From assembly GCA_964635875.1 (NCBI GenBank), contig CAZWRK010000004.1:13489-77488 (forward strand): a stretch of DNA of 64,000 nucleotides, read 5' to 3'. This DNA comes from CAZWRK01 sp964635875. Its GTDB lineage: Bacteria; Pseudomonadota; Gammaproteobacteria; Burkholderiales; Aquaspirillaceae. The position numbers and the translations under genes are program-made. Each line of letters begins with the position of its first letter. The first letter of the stretch is position 1. Of this stretch, positions 24,401 through 32,016 are shown piece by piece. The notes beneath the pieces were generated by a model. It saw only the letters and a list, made by a program, of their open reading frames with translations, had not been told where the DNA came from and did no database searches.

Positions 24401-25331
24401 TCGCCCAGATCGATTACTAGTGGGTAGCGGTCAGATCAATGCGCAATGGGGGGCGGCAGGTTTGAGTGCCGAAGGTGCGATTCGGGTTGATCGCGGCAGT
24501 ATTGAAATTCCTCGTGGCGACACGCCTCGTCTTTCTGAAGATGTGATCATCCACGGGCGCGCCTCGCGGCCGGAGGCCAAAGCGACTTGGCCTATTCATG
24601 CGGTTTTATCTTTAGATTTAGGCGATCAACTACATGTTTTTGGTCGCGGTGTGGATGTGAATTTGGGTGGCGTAGTCAAACTATCAACCAAGCCTGAGCT
24701 GGGCTTGGTGGCTTCGGGCGCGGTTAAGGTGCTCAAAGGTCAGTATGTCGCGTATGGACAAAATTTAGCGATTGAGCGTGGCATCGTAAATTTTCAGGGC
24801 GCGCTGGACAACCCTGGTTTGGATATTGTGGCGATGCGTCGCGCCCAAAATGTAGCGGCGGGTGTTGCGATCTCGGGGACAGTGAATTCACCTCGTGTGC
24901 GCTTAGTTTCAGAGCCGAGTGTGCCCGATATTCAAAAGCTGTCATGGCTGGTATTAGGCAAGCAAAGCTTGTCGGACGAGTCGAGTGATTCGCAGTTGCT
25001 GATGACTGCAGCGAGCGCGTTGTTATCTGATAGTGAATTGATGTCTTTTCAGCAAAGAATGGCACATCAGTTTGGATTAGATGATATTTCGATTGGCTCG
25101 TTATCGAATCGAAAAGCCTCGGTTTCTAATTCGGGAACGCCTTTAGAAGGGCGTGTGATTCAATTAGGTAAGCGTTTGTCAGATAAGGTTTATTTGAGTT
25201 ATGAGCAGGGCTTGGCGGGGGCAGGGCAGTTGGTTAAGCTTAGTTATCAATTGAATAAAAACTGGTCTTTTTCGACCCGTGCTGGGGATGAGAGTGCTGC
25301 CGATATTTTTTATACCTTGCGATTTGATTAA
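21471..25331 (+). CDS. tamB: translocation and assembly module protein TamB (AsmA-like, DUF490)
   Basis: The 1286-residue inner-membrane-anchored protein has a Pro-rich cytosolic start, one membrane helix at about 27-46, a long periplasmic region of repeated amphipathic beta segments (the lipid-groove fold), and a C-terminal TamB/DUF490 domain ending in NKNWSFSTRAGDESAADIFYTLRF. It bridges to TamA in the outer membrane and is implicated in protein assembly and phospholipid transport. ATG at 21471 (TGATG overlap with tamA) is chosen; the frame extension to 21435 lies inside tamA. Confidence 0.92.
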   Translation: MSTTEIDLSPDSPPPRPPARPCRLRFLGWGLAFIVGVIVLFGVLLGSSWGLNMLARGISALSTQLKIERAEGRLDHLVLSGVQFQNANLQLQLDRLELAWSPLQLRSAHVDIQLLKLGQVDYQARQPSSDPLTLPSSLASPVTVQVQKIELGGVTIDHQPILTGLLGRFESQPQQHRLTLSEVRSPWGQMNGGLSVQVARPFALKGQLAWAGGTTQQPSQAQLAVTGSLSHVQLQLQADSLGLSAQGKAELQPFAGSIGAVVQQAQLTFAHWNPASIVPSAPTAMLSGELLLPKPTGPNAERVGVLSIQNVQPGHFSAQHLPFHTLSTQMRLNPDGLALSAGRIALLGGALGFDGQITRSHLNLQTQWFDVNAAECWGSAAPATEISGVISVQGRIEQPVVAVDWRDGARKLTAQIAYLPHTSSLPPRVQLKQAVFSEHRAQLNMSGEWSLAAPHAFSGRVSSVDIDLSRFWPSWPRSQLNVQWQGQGALLPKKVLESSWTILPSTLQAVPLSGHGKVHVQGDHVESMDVALHAGHNHVVASGAFGRRGERLAIQVDAPALAELGAGFSGRAALKLAAIGEWLDPQVEINASANNLRIPSILQLAQAELHGALWPGTTGRVGLSGSLQGLSAAQLDVRQLTVSASGVQRDHRLTLAAQGLVAKQALDMRIALQGGLSSAMRWQGKIEALSNQGAWPVSLSKPVKMSVSPELFTLESADVQALGGRWRLAQWIWKKGEGIQSKGTFSRVSLLPWLAMNPRIAASQLDVGGAWDVQWLERLAGQVQIFRERGDFSVLPPDGGAHPLALGLKDAKLLLTLNHDQLRVQGDLASALGGLSMQAKTSFVREGGRWRWGRSSLLDAQLDAEMTSIKPLGVLLNPWWVVDGRLRARVTATGTVGTPRLSGHIDGGQLAVRDARQGWVLEQGVLRAGFNDQRLTLEQLRFKGGDGWVESDGSLLFSSRGLSANLKTRLHAFTMVSRPDRLLVGSGQINAQWGAAGLSAEGAIRVDRGSIEIPRGDTPRLSEDVIIHGRASRPEAKATWPIHAVLSLDLGDQLHVFGRGVDVNLGGVVKLSTKPELGLVASGAVKVLKGQYVAYGQNLAIERGIVNFQGALDNPGLDIVAMRRAQNVAAGVAISGTVNSPRVRLVSEPSVPDIQKLSWLVLGKQSLSDESSDSQLLMTAASALLSDSELMSFQQRMAHQFGLDDISIGSLSNRKASVSNSGTPLEGRVIQLGKRLSDKVYLSYEQGLAGAGQLVKLSYQLNKNWSFSTRAGDESAADIFYTLRFD

Positions 25332-25358
25332 ATAAAAAATTGATTTTTGCTGGAATAG

Positions 25359-25390
25359 AAAAGGCCGTTTATTGGATAAACGGCCTTTTT
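25359..25390. terminator. bidirectional intrinsic terminator
   Basis: A 13-base perfect stem (25359-25371 with 25377-25389) surrounds a five-base loop, with A and T runs on either side. It lies between convergent tamB and pstB and should stop transcripts from both. Confidence 0.95.
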
Positions 25391-25414
25391 ATTTAAAGAT
25401 GGTCCTAGATTAAA

Positions 25415-26179
25415 TTAACCAAATTTACCGGTAATATAATCTTCCGTTGCTTTTTGTTTTGGCGTGGTGAAGATGCTATCGGTTTCTCCGAATTCGACCA
25501 AATCACCTAAATACATATAGGCCGTAAAGTCCGATACCCGTGCAGCTTGTTGCATATTGTGCGTTACGATGGCGATCGTGTATTGATCTTTGAGCTCGTG
25601 TACAAGCTCTTCAATTTGTGCCGTCGAAATCGGGTCAAGCGCTGAAGTCGGTTCATCAAGCAAGAGCACTTCTGGGCGGGTTGCTACGGCACGGGCGATG
25701 CAGAGGCGCTGTTGTTGGCCGCCCGACAGGGAGTTGCCGGATTGTTTCAGTTTATTTTTGACTTCTTCCCAGAGTGCAGCTTTTTTCAAGGCCCACTCGA
25801 TCCGGTCGTCCATTTCCGAGCGTGACAGGTTTTCGTAGAGTTTGACCCCGAAGGCGATGTTGTCATAAATCGACATTGGAAACGGGGTCGGCTTTTGGAA
25901 AACCATACCAACTTTAGCGCGAAGCAGGTTGATGTCGACATCTTTGCCAAGAATGTTGTTGCCTTCCAGCAAGATTTCGCCTTCTGCCCGCAGGCCAGGG
26001 TAAAGCTCATACATGCGGTTAAATGTGCGCAGCAGCGTCGATTTTCCGCAGCCTGATGGTCCAATAAATGCAGTCACTTTCTTGGACGCAATCGACATAT
26101 TGATATTCTTCAGCGCATGAAAATTGCCGTAGAAGAAGTTCAGGTTGTTGACCTGAATTTTGTTCTGAGAGTCTGTCAT
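25415..26179 (-). CDS. pstB: phosphate ABC transporter ATP-binding protein PstB
   Basis: The 254-residue ATPase powers high-affinity phosphate import. Visible are Walker A GPSGCGKST (40-48), the Q loop GMVFQKPTPFPMSIYDN, the ABC signature LSGGQQQR, Walker B LLLDEPTSALD and the switch His in IVTHNM. It is the last gene of pstS-pstC-pstA-pstB. A phoU gene, which commonly follows pstB, is not here: the tamB terminator comes immediately after. Confidence 0.97.
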   Translation of the reverse strand: MTDSQNKIQVNNLNFFYGNFHALKNINMSIASKKVTAFIGPSGCGKSTLLRTFNRMYELYPGLRAEGEILLEGNNILGKDVDINLLRAKVGMVFQKPTPFPMSIYDNIAFGVKLYENLSRSEMDDRIEWALKKAALWEEVKNKLKQSGNSLSGGQQQRLCIARAVATRPEVLLLDEPTSALDPISTAQIEELVHELKDQYTIAIVTHNMQQAARVSDFTAYMYLGDLVEFGETDSIFTTPKQKATEDYITGKFG

Positions 26180-26188
26180 GTTGATGCC

Positions 26189-27037
26189 TTAATTCGAAGA
26201 AGTTTGTTGACTGCCGAGCCAGCGAGCAACGATGTTAAGGGTAAGGACGCTGAGGGTCACAATCAGAGAGCCTGCCCATGCGAGGGCATGCCAATCTTCA
26301 TAGGGACTCATGGCAAATTGGAAGATCACGATGGGAAGGTTTGCCATCGGCTCATTCATATTGGAGTTCCAGAACTGATTGTTCAGCGCTGTAAAGAGGA
26401 GCGGTGCGGTTTCGCCGGAGATGCGTGCTACCGCGAGCAAAATCCCTGTCATAACACCGGCTTTTGAAGAGCGCAGAGTGATGTACATGATGATTTTCCA
26501 CTGCGGCGCGCCGAGCGCTGCAGCGGCTTCGCGCAGGCTGTTTGGCACTAATTTCAGCATGTTTTCTGTAGTGCGCACGACCACAGGAATGACGATGAGT
26601 GACAGTGCGAGCGAGCCAGCCCAGCCCGAAAAATGTCCGACAGAGACAACATACATTTCGTAGATGAACAGGCCGATTACGATGGACGGTGCTGACAGCA
26701 AAATATCATTGATGAAGCGTGTGGCGGGCGCTAGCCAGCCTCGGCTGCCAAACTCTGCCAGATAGACGCCGGCCAAAATTCCAATGGGCGTACCAAACAG
26801 CGTGCCGAATAGGGTCATGAGCAAGCTGCCATAAATTGCATTTGCTAGACCCCCTGCGCTTCCTGGTGGCGGGGTGATTTTGGTGAAAGTGTCTAAAGAA
26901 ATACCGCTAAAGCCGTAGCTAAATAGGGTGTAAAGAATCCATGCCAGCCAAAAGAGGCCAAACCCTACCGCAAGAATCGACATCAGCAAGTTAAAGCGAT
27001 TAATGAGGCGACGGCGTTGATAAATTGCATTGTTCAT
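26189..27037 (-). CDS. pstA: phosphate ABC transporter permease PstA
   Basis: The 282-residue inner-membrane permease has about six membrane helices and the coupling-helix region EAAAALGAPQWKIIMYITLRSS, the binding-protein-dependent transport motif that docks on PstB. FGTPIGILAGVYLAEFG is typical of PstA. It lies nine bases before pstB and ten bases after pstC, all in one operon. Confidence 0.96.
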   Translation of the reverse strand: MNNAIYQRRRLINRFNLLMSILAVGFGLFWLAWILYTLFSYGFSGISLDTFTKITPPPGSAGGLANAIYGSLLMTLFGTLFGTPIGILAGVYLAEFGSRGWLAPATRFINDILLSAPSIVIGLFIYEMYVVSVGHFSGWAGSLALSLIVIPVVVRTTENMLKLVPNSLREAAAALGAPQWKIIMYITLRSSKAGVMTGILLAVARISGETAPLLFTALNNQFWNSNMNEPMANLPIVIFQFAMSPYEDWHALAWAGSLIVTLSVLTLNIVARWLGSQQTSSN

Positions 27038-27047
27038 GATGCGCCTT

Positions 27048-28010
27048 TTAGGATTTTTTGCCTTCGGCTTTCGCTAAGCGGAGTAGCAAGAGCTTCGAGC
27101 AGGCTAGAACGACAAAGGTAATGAAGAATAAGATCAGACCAAGTTCAATCAGCGAGGCGACATGAACGCCTTCTTGTGCTTCTGCAAATTCATTTGCAAG
27201 CGCGGAGGCAATCGAGTTACCTGGGTCCATAAATGAGCCGGACATTTGATAGGCATTACCAATAATAAATGTGACCGCCATGGTTTCCCCAAGTGCGCGC
27301 CCCAGCCCGAGCATCACCCCGCCAATCACGCCGGTTTTGGTATAAGGCAGCACAACGTGGCGAACGACTTCCCATGTTGTTGCGCCGAGTCCGTAGGCGG
27401 ATTCTTTAAGCATCGGTGGGACGATTTCGAAGACGTCGCGCATAACCGATGCAATGAACGGGATCACCATAATGCCGAGAATCAGGCCTGCGGCGAAGAT
27501 ACCGATGCCCATTGGTGCTCCTTGGAACATAAAGCCAATTCCAGGTAGCGCGCCAAGGTGTTCGATAATGAAGGGCTGAACATATTCGCCAAATAAGGGC
27601 GCAAAAACAAACAAGCCCCACATCCCGTAAATGATCGAGGGGATCCCTGCAAGTAATTCAATCGCAATGCCAAGAGGGCGGCGGAGCCAGTTCGGGCAAA
27701 GCTCAGTCAAAAATATCGCGATACCAAAGCTCGCTGGTACGCCAATAAGTAGCGCAATAATCGCGGTAACGAGGGTTCCGTAGATAGGGGCTAATCCCCC
27801 GAAATGTTCATTAACAGGATCCCAAGTTGCATCGACTAAGAAGTGGAAACCAAATTTCTCAATGGATGGAATTGCGCCAATAATCAGCGAAATGATGATC
27901 CCAATGAGTGTTGCTAAAACAAAAAAAGCAAAGGTCCGGGTGATGCCTCGGAATAGCATGTCGAGGCGTCTTTGCATCTTGAGCATGCCTTCGTCTTGCA
28001 GTGTTTGCAT
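27048..28010 (-). CDS. pstC: phosphate ABC transporter permease PstC
   Basis: The 320-residue permease partner of PstA has about six helices, a large first periplasmic loop and the coupling motif ESAYGLGATTWEVVRHVVLPYT. GIPSIIYGMWGLFVFAP is characteristic. The frame is open to 28076, but that stretch spans the terminator hairpin. ATG at 28010 has GAGAGA about eight bases upstream and gives the normal family length, so it is chosen. Confidence 0.95.
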   Translation of the reverse strand: MQTLQDEGMLKMQRRLDMLFRGITRTFAFFVLATLIGIIISLIIGAIPSIEKFGFHFLVDATWDPVNEHFGGLAPIYGTLVTAIIALLIGVPASFGIAIFLTELCPNWLRRPLGIAIELLAGIPSIIYGMWGLFVFAPLFGEYVQPFIIEHLGALPGIGFMFQGAPMGIGIFAAGLILGIMVIPFIASVMRDVFEIVPPMLKESAYGLGATTWEVVRHVVLPYTKTGVIGGVMLGLGRALGETMAVTFIIGNAYQMSGSFMDPGNSIASALANEFAEAQEGVHVASLIELGLILFFITFVVLACSKLLLLRLAKAEGKKS

Positions 28011-28035
28011 TTCATTCTCTCTGAATGTGCCAGAT

Positions 28036-28064
28036 AAAAAGCCGGGGAGAGCGTTCTCCCCGGC
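28036..28064 (-). terminator. intrinsic terminator/attenuator between pstS and pstC
   Basis: Perfect ten-base arms (28041-28050 and 28055-28064) with a four-base loop are followed on the minus strand by five Ts (28040-28036). Placed between pstS and pstC, it would let the binding protein be made in large excess over the membrane parts, as is usual for ABC importers. Confidence 0.9.
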
Positions 28065-28125
28065 TGGATTCCTCAAGATCGCGAAGTGTGTTTACCGCCG
28101 AAGGGTCGCGATTAGAGGTTCGGCA

Positions 28126-29160
28126 TTATTTCCAGACTGGAGCGCCGTTATGGTCGGTGACTGTTTTCCATTCTTCACGAATCAGCGCAGTGACGTTATC
28201 TGGTAGCGGAATGTAGTCCAAGCCTGCTGCCATTTTGTCGCCTTCTTTGTAGGCCCAGTCAAAGAATTTCATTGACTGCAAAGATTGCTCTGGCTTGTCT
28301 GTTTTCTTTTGCATCAAGATGAACGTCGCGCCAGAAATTGGCCAAGTGGCTTTGCCAGGTTGTTCTGTGAGAATCAGCTGAAAACCGGGTGCTTTTTTCC
28401 AGTCCGCGTTTGCAGCTGCGGCTTTGAAGCTTTCTTCGCTAGGTTTGCTGAATTGGCCGTCTTTATTTTTGAGTGCGGTGTAAGCAATTTTGTTTTGCTT
28501 GGCGTAGGCATATTCAACATAGCCAATCGCGCCCTTAATCCGTGTGACGTAGTTTGCAACGCCTTCGTTGCCTTTACCGCCCACACCAACAGGCCAGCTA
28601 ACGGCTGTGCTTTCGCCTACTTTTGTTTTCCAGTCTGCAGACACTTTAGACAGGTAATTTGTCCAAATGAAAGTGGTGCCCGAGCCATCTGAGCGACGTA
28701 CTACAGTAATGGCTTGGTCGGGGAAGTTCACGCCAGGGTTGAGTTGGCGAATAGCGGGGTCGTTCCACTTGCTGATTTTCCCAAGATAGATGTCGGCAAG
28801 AAGAGGGCCCGTCAATTTAACCTGGCCAGAGGTTACGCCTGGTAAGTTAATGACAGGAACAACGCCACCAACAACTGTCGGGAATTGAATTAGGCCAGAG
28901 CTGCTGAGTTCTTCTGGGGAAAGAGGTTTGTCAGATGCCCCAAAATCAACCGTTTTCGATTTGATTTGTTTGATACCACCGCCTGAACCAATAGATTGGT
29001 AGTTCATGCCGATATTGGTTTTTGCTTTGTAAGCCTCAGCCCATTTCGCATACAGCGGATAGGGGAAAGTTGCACCAGCACCTGTGATATCAGCCGCTGC
29101 GTAGGAGGAGAATAACGTGCCGGCTGCGGCGACACATGCAAGGCGAAGAGTCAACTTCAT
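28126..29160 (-). CDS. pstS: periplasmic phosphate-binding protein PstS
   Basis: The 344-residue protein has a 23-residue signal peptide (cleavage AAA|DITGAG) and the PstS start GAGATFPYPLYAKWAEAY. Phosphate-binding segments include QSIGSGGGIKQI, FGASDKPLS and RSDGSGTTFIWT. It captures phosphate in the periplasm and delivers it to PstCA. It is the first gene of the operon and lies behind a Pho-box-like site. Confidence 0.97.
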   Translation of the reverse strand: MKLTLRLACVAAAGTLFSSYAAADITGAGATFPYPLYAKWAEAYKAKTNIGMNYQSIGSGGGIKQIKSKTVDFGASDKPLSPEELSSSGLIQFPTVVGGVVPVINLPGVTSGQVKLTGPLLADIYLGKISKWNDPAIRQLNPGVNFPDQAITVVRRSDGSGTTFIWTNYLSKVSADWKTKVGESTAVSWPVGVGGKGNEGVANYVTRIKGAIGYVEYAYAKQNKIAYTALKNKDGQFSKPSEESFKAAAANADWKKAPGFQLILTEQPGKATWPISGATFILMQKKTDKPEQSLQSMKFFDWAYKEGDKMAAGLDYIPLPDNVTALIREEWKTVTDHNGAPVWK

Positions 29161-29211
29161 TTAGCTTTCCTTTTGGTCAAAAATGAACGAATCAAACGTT
29201 AGTGGATGCTG

Positions 29212-29245
29212 ATGTTAGCGATGGAAAGTGTCAGATATATTACAA
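29212..29245 (-). promoter_or_regulatory. Pho-box-like PhoB site and -10 for pstS
   Basis: On the minus strand, 29245-29228 reads TTGTAATATATCTGACAC. It resembles two 11-base PhoB repeats (consensus CTGTCATAAAtCTGTCAC): about six of eight in the first and six of seven in the second. TAACAT follows at 29217-29212, ten bases downstream, the spacing expected when the second PhoB repeat takes the place of a -35. Phosphate-starvation activation is inferred. Confidence 0.6.
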
Positions 29246-29265
29246 GTGCCAGGCATGATGCTTTC

Positions 29266-29293
29266 TTGACTTGGTGGGGTGGGCGGTTATAAT
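29266..29293 (+). promoter_or_regulatory. sigma-70 promoter for tpiA-secG-tRNA-Leu
   Basis: TTGACT (29266-29271) and a perfect TATAAT (29288-29293) are separated by 16 bases, 32 bases before the tpiA ATG. It is the best promoter in the window and probably also feeds secG, the tRNA-Leu and, by read-through, nuo. Confidence 0.85.
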
Positions 29294-29324
29294 CCGGCGG
29301 CTTATAATTTTCCTTTACTTTTCC

Positions 29325-30080
29325 ATGACTTATCGTGATCAAAAATTAATCGTTGGTAATTGGAAGATGCATGGTCGTTTGGCGATGTGCCGCGATTTGG
29401 TTTCCAATTTGTTGGATGCAGCCTCGTGTTGTCATGACAATGTGGTGATTGCGCCGCCTGTACCGTATCTCCATGCTGTGGGCGAGTGGATTAAAGCTTC
29501 TCCAATTGGATTGGCTGCTCAAGACGTGAGTGCGTTTACTGGTGAGGGTGCGCATACGGGAGAGGTTTCTGCTGAGATGTTGGTGGATTTGTCTTGCCGA
29601 TATGTTTTGATCGGGCACTCTGAGCGTCGTAAAGAAGCTAAGGAAACCGATGCTCTACTGTCCGAGAAAATCCGTGCCGCATTTAATGCGGGGTTAATCC
29701 CGATTGTGTGCTTGGGAGAGTCTTTGGAGGCGCGCGAATCTGGCCAAGCATTAGATGCAATTGGTGAGCAGCTAAATGGCCTTTCTGTTGTTTTGTCTAA
29801 TTCAAATCACTTTTTATTGGCTTATGAGCCCGTTTGGGCGATTGGCACGGGAAAAACTCCTTGTTTGGCAGATATTGAAGAAGTTCATTCTTTTTTAAAA
29901 AATCAACTTGCCAAACTAGGGTGTGATTGTGCTAGTATCTCGGTCCTCTACGGGGGCAGTGTTAAACCCGAAAACGCAGAAGAATTGCTTGGTTCTGAAT
30001 TAATCGGTGGTCTTCTTGTTGGCGGTGCTTCCCTTGATGCACGTCTTTTTGAAAAGATTTGTCAGGCTGCAGAAAAGTAG
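29325..30080 (+). CDS. tpiA: triosephosphate isomerase
   Basis: TpiA interconverts dihydroxyacetone phosphate and glyceraldehyde 3-phosphate in glycolysis and gluconeogenesis. The 251-residue TIM-barrel has all catalytic residues: Lys14 in GNWKMHG, His98 in IGHSERR and Glu168 in AYEPVWAIGTGK, plus the phosphate loop VLYGGSVKPENA. The frame runs back to 29271, through the promoter, so ATG at 29325, directly before the conserved start, is used. secG begins eight bases after the stop. Confidence 0.97.
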   Translation: MTYRDQKLIVGNWKMHGRLAMCRDLVSNLLDAASCCHDNVVIAPPVPYLHAVGEWIKASPIGLAAQDVSAFTGEGAHTGEVSAEMLVDLSCRYVLIGHSERRKEAKETDALLSEKIRAAFNAGLIPIVCLGESLEARESGQALDAIGEQLNGLSVVLSNSNHFLLAYEPVWAIGTGKTPCLADIEEVHSFLKNQLAKLGCDCASISVLYGGSVKPENAEELLGSELIGGLLVGGASLDARLFEKICQAAEK

Positions 30081-30088
30081 ATAAAATT

Positions 30089-30418
30089 ATGGAAATAATA
30101 AAAACGTTAGTGTGGATTCTGAATTTAGTTTCTGCTCTTACGGTGATTGTTTTGATTTTGATGCAACATGGAAAAGGCGCCGATGCTGGTGCGGCGTTTG
30201 GAAGTGGTGCTAGTTCTGGTTTGTTTGGCTCTGCTGGGTCTGCAAATTTTATGAGTCGTTTTACTGCAGTTGCTGCGGTAATATTTTTCTCTACATGTAT
30301 CGGATTAACCCTAATTTCCGGTAGTGGTTCTGGCCTAGGTGTTATGGAGTCAGGTGCCGCTAAAAGCATAGTAGAAAAAAATCAGACTCAGGCTCCGGGT
30401 AAAGTGATACCAGAGTGA
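30089..30418 (+). CDS. secG: preprotein translocase subunit SecG
   Basis: The 109-residue protein has two membrane helices (about 3-22 and 54-73) joined by the conserved cytosolic stretch LMQHGKGADAGAAFGSGAS, followed by a Gly/Ser-rich tail. SecG assists SecYE in protein export. The start at 30089, rather than the frame start at 30059, avoids overlap with tpiA. The order tpiA-secG-tRNA-Leu-nuo is conserved in many proteobacteria. Confidence 0.95.
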   Translation: MEIIKTLVWILNLVSALTVIVLILMQHGKGADAGAAFGSGASSGLFGSAGSANFMSRFTAVAAVIFFSTCIGLTLISGSGSGLGVMESGAAKSIVEKNQTQAPGKVIPE

Positions 30419-30428
30419 TGTTTTTAAG

Positions 30429-30513
30429 GCCGACATGGTGAAATTGGTAGACACGCTATCTTGAGGGGGTAGTGGCTTAGGCTGTGTGAGTTCGAGTCTC
30501 ACTGTCGGCACCA
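30429..30513 (+). tRNA. tRNA-Leu, anticodon GAG
   Basis: A class II tRNA of 85 bases: acceptor GCCGACA pairs with TGTCGGC, with discriminator A and encoded CCA. The anticodon loop TTGAGGG gives GAG, reading CUU and CUC. A long variable arm (TGGCTTAGGCTGTG region) precedes the T arm with TTCGAGT. It starts ten bases after secG with no promoter of its own, so it must be cut out of the tpiA-secG transcript. Confidence 0.96.
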
Positions 30514-30518
30514 TAATA

Positions 30519-30542
30519 ATAAGTTGTTGTTCAGCAACTTAT
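30519..30542 (+). other. hairpin directly after tRNA-Leu(GAG)
   Basis: ATAAGTTG (30519-30526) pairs with CAACTTAT (30535-30542); two more pairs extend into the loop. It has no T run and probably marks the 3' processing region of the tRNA precursor. Confidence 0.45.
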
Positions 30543-30550
30543 TTCTTAAC

Positions 30551-30576
30551 AAAAGGAGGCTATAGCCTCCTTTTTT
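30551..30576 (+). terminator. intrinsic terminator between tRNA-Leu and nuoA
   Basis: AAAAGGAGGC (30551-30560) and GCCTCCTTTT (30565-30574) form a perfect ten-base stem with loop TATA and a run of six Ts to 30576. It should end the tpiA-secG-tRNA transcript, yet nuoA starts only 17 bases later. Confidence 0.93.
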
Positions 30577-30593
30577 CAAGAGGTGAACGGGAA

Positions 30594-30950
30594 ATGCTCA
30601 ATAACTATTTTCCGATATTGCTTTTTGTGGTCGTGGGGTTAATGGTTGGTGTGGGGCCTATCGTTATTGGGGCGCTCATTTCAACCTCTCGGCCTGATCC
30701 GGAAAAAAACTCTCCTTATGAGTGCGGCTTCGAAGCGTTTGAAGATGCTCGAATGAAATTCGATGTTCGCTACTATCTGGTTGCTATTCTTTTTATTCTT
30801 TTTGATCTTGAGATTGCCTTTTTGTTTCCTTGGGCTGTAGTTCTCAAGGAAATCGGTATGTTCGGTTTTGTTGCCATGCTGATCTTCTTGGCCATTCTCG
30901 TTGTCGGTTTTATTTATGAGTGGAAAAAAGGAGCGCTGGAATGGGAATAG
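30594..30950 (+). CDS. nuoA: NADH-quinone oxidoreductase subunit A
   Basis: NuoA is a membrane subunit of respiratory complex I. The 118-residue protein has three helices and the family segments RPDPEKNSPYECGFEAFEDARM and FLFPWAVV. ATG at 30594 has AGAGGTGA about eight bases upstream; the longer frame from 30486 runs through the tRNA and terminator and is rejected. Its stop overlaps nuoB by ten bases. Confidence 0.96.
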   Translation: MLNNYFPILLFVVVGLMVGVGPIVIGALISTSRPDPEKNSPYECGFEAFEDARMKFDVRYYLVAILFILFDLEIAFLFPWAVVLKEIGMFGFVAMLIFLAILVVGFIYEWKKGALEWE

Positions 30951-31417
30951 AAGGCGTACTCGAAAAAGGGTTTGTGACAACAACTGCAGATAAGTTAATT
31001 AACTGGAGTCGTACAGGTTCTTTGTGGCCGATGACCTTTGGTTTGGCTTGCTGCGCAGTTGAAATGATGCAAGCGGGCGCTGCACGTTACGATCTAGATC
31101 GGTTCGGCATCGTGTTTCGCCCAAGTCCTCGGCAGTCAGACCTAATGATTGTTGCTGGCACCCTCTGTAATAAAATGGCACCTGCCTTGCGCAAGGTTTA
31201 CGATCAAATGGCTGAACCCCGCTGGGTGATCTCCATGGGGTCGTGTGCAAATGGTGGTGGCTATTATCACTATTCTTATTCTGTCGTTCGTGGCTGTGAC
31301 CGTGTGGTGCCCGTTGATGTTTATGTGCCGGGTTGTCCTCCTACGGCAGAGGCACTGCTTTATGGCATTATTCAGCTTCAGAATAAAATTAAACGTACTT
31401 ATACCATCGCGCGCTGA
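30941..31417 (+). CDS. nuoB: NADH-quinone oxidoreductase subunit B
   Basis: The 158-residue peripheral-arm subunit binds the terminal 4Fe-4S cluster N2 next to the quinone site, through Cys37, Cys38, Cys102 and Cys132 (ACCAVEMM, GSCANGGG, PGCPPTAE). ATG at 30941 is used because AAAGGAG lies about eight bases upstream; this gives a ten-base overlap with nuoA. Confidence 0.97.
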   Translation: MGIEGVLEKGFVTTTADKLINWSRTGSLWPMTFGLACCAVEMMQAGAARYDLDRFGIVFRPSPRQSDLMIVAGTLCNKMAPALRKVYDQMAEPRWVISMGSCANGGGYYHYSYSVVRGCDRVVPVDVYVPGCPPTAEALLYGIIQLQNKIKRTYTIAR

Positions 31418-31428
31418 GGTGACAGTCC

Positions 31429-32016
31429 ATGTCAACCACACTGGAAACATTAAAATCGTCCCTAGAGGCAGCGCTGGGCTCCGGTCTCGTCTCCTCTACG
31501 ATTTCTTATGGTGAATTAACACTTGTTTGTCAGGCCTCTTCTATTGTAGAGACCTGTCTTGCCCTTCGAGATCAATTTAAATTTGAGCAGTGTATTGACC
31601 TCTGTGGGGTTGATTACAGTACATATCAAGACGGGGCGTGGTCTGGCTCTCGTTATGCGGTTGTTGTTCATCTCAATTCTCTTGCTTGTAATGTCCGTCT
31701 TCGCGTGCGTTTCTTTGCTGAAGATGATGGCTTCCCTGTTGTACCTTCATTGATTAATGTTTGGCCTTCTGTCGACTGGTTTGAGCGAGAGGCTTTTGAT
31801 TTGTTTGGGATTGTCTTTGATGGCCATCCTGATTTGCGTCGTATTTTGACGGATTATGGTTTTGTTGGTCATCCGTTCCGCAAGGATTTTCCTCTCTCTG
31901 GACATGTTGAGATGCGTTATGACCCAACTCAAGGCCGTGTGATTTACCAGCCTATAACGATTGAACCTCGCGAGAATACTCCTCGCATAATTCGTGAGGA
32001 GAACTACGGTGGCTGA
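31429..32016 (+). CDS. nuoC: NADH-quinone oxidoreductase subunit C
   Basis: The 195-residue 30-kDa subunit links NuoB and NuoD in the connecting module. Family segments are DWFEREAFDLFGIVFDGHPDLRR and GHPFRKDFPLSGHVEMRYD. It is a separate gene, not the NuoCD fusion of E. coli. It starts 11 bases after nuoB, and its end overlaps the nuoD start. Confidence 0.96.
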   Translation: MSTTLETLKSSLEAALGSGLVSSTISYGELTLVCQASSIVETCLALRDQFKFEQCIDLCGVDYSTYQDGAWSGSRYAVVVHLNSLACNVRLRVRFFAEDDGFPVVPSLINVWPSVDWFEREAFDLFGIVFDGHPDLRRILTDYGFVGHPFRKDFPLSGHVEMRYDPTQGRVIYQPITIEPRENTPRIIREENYGG

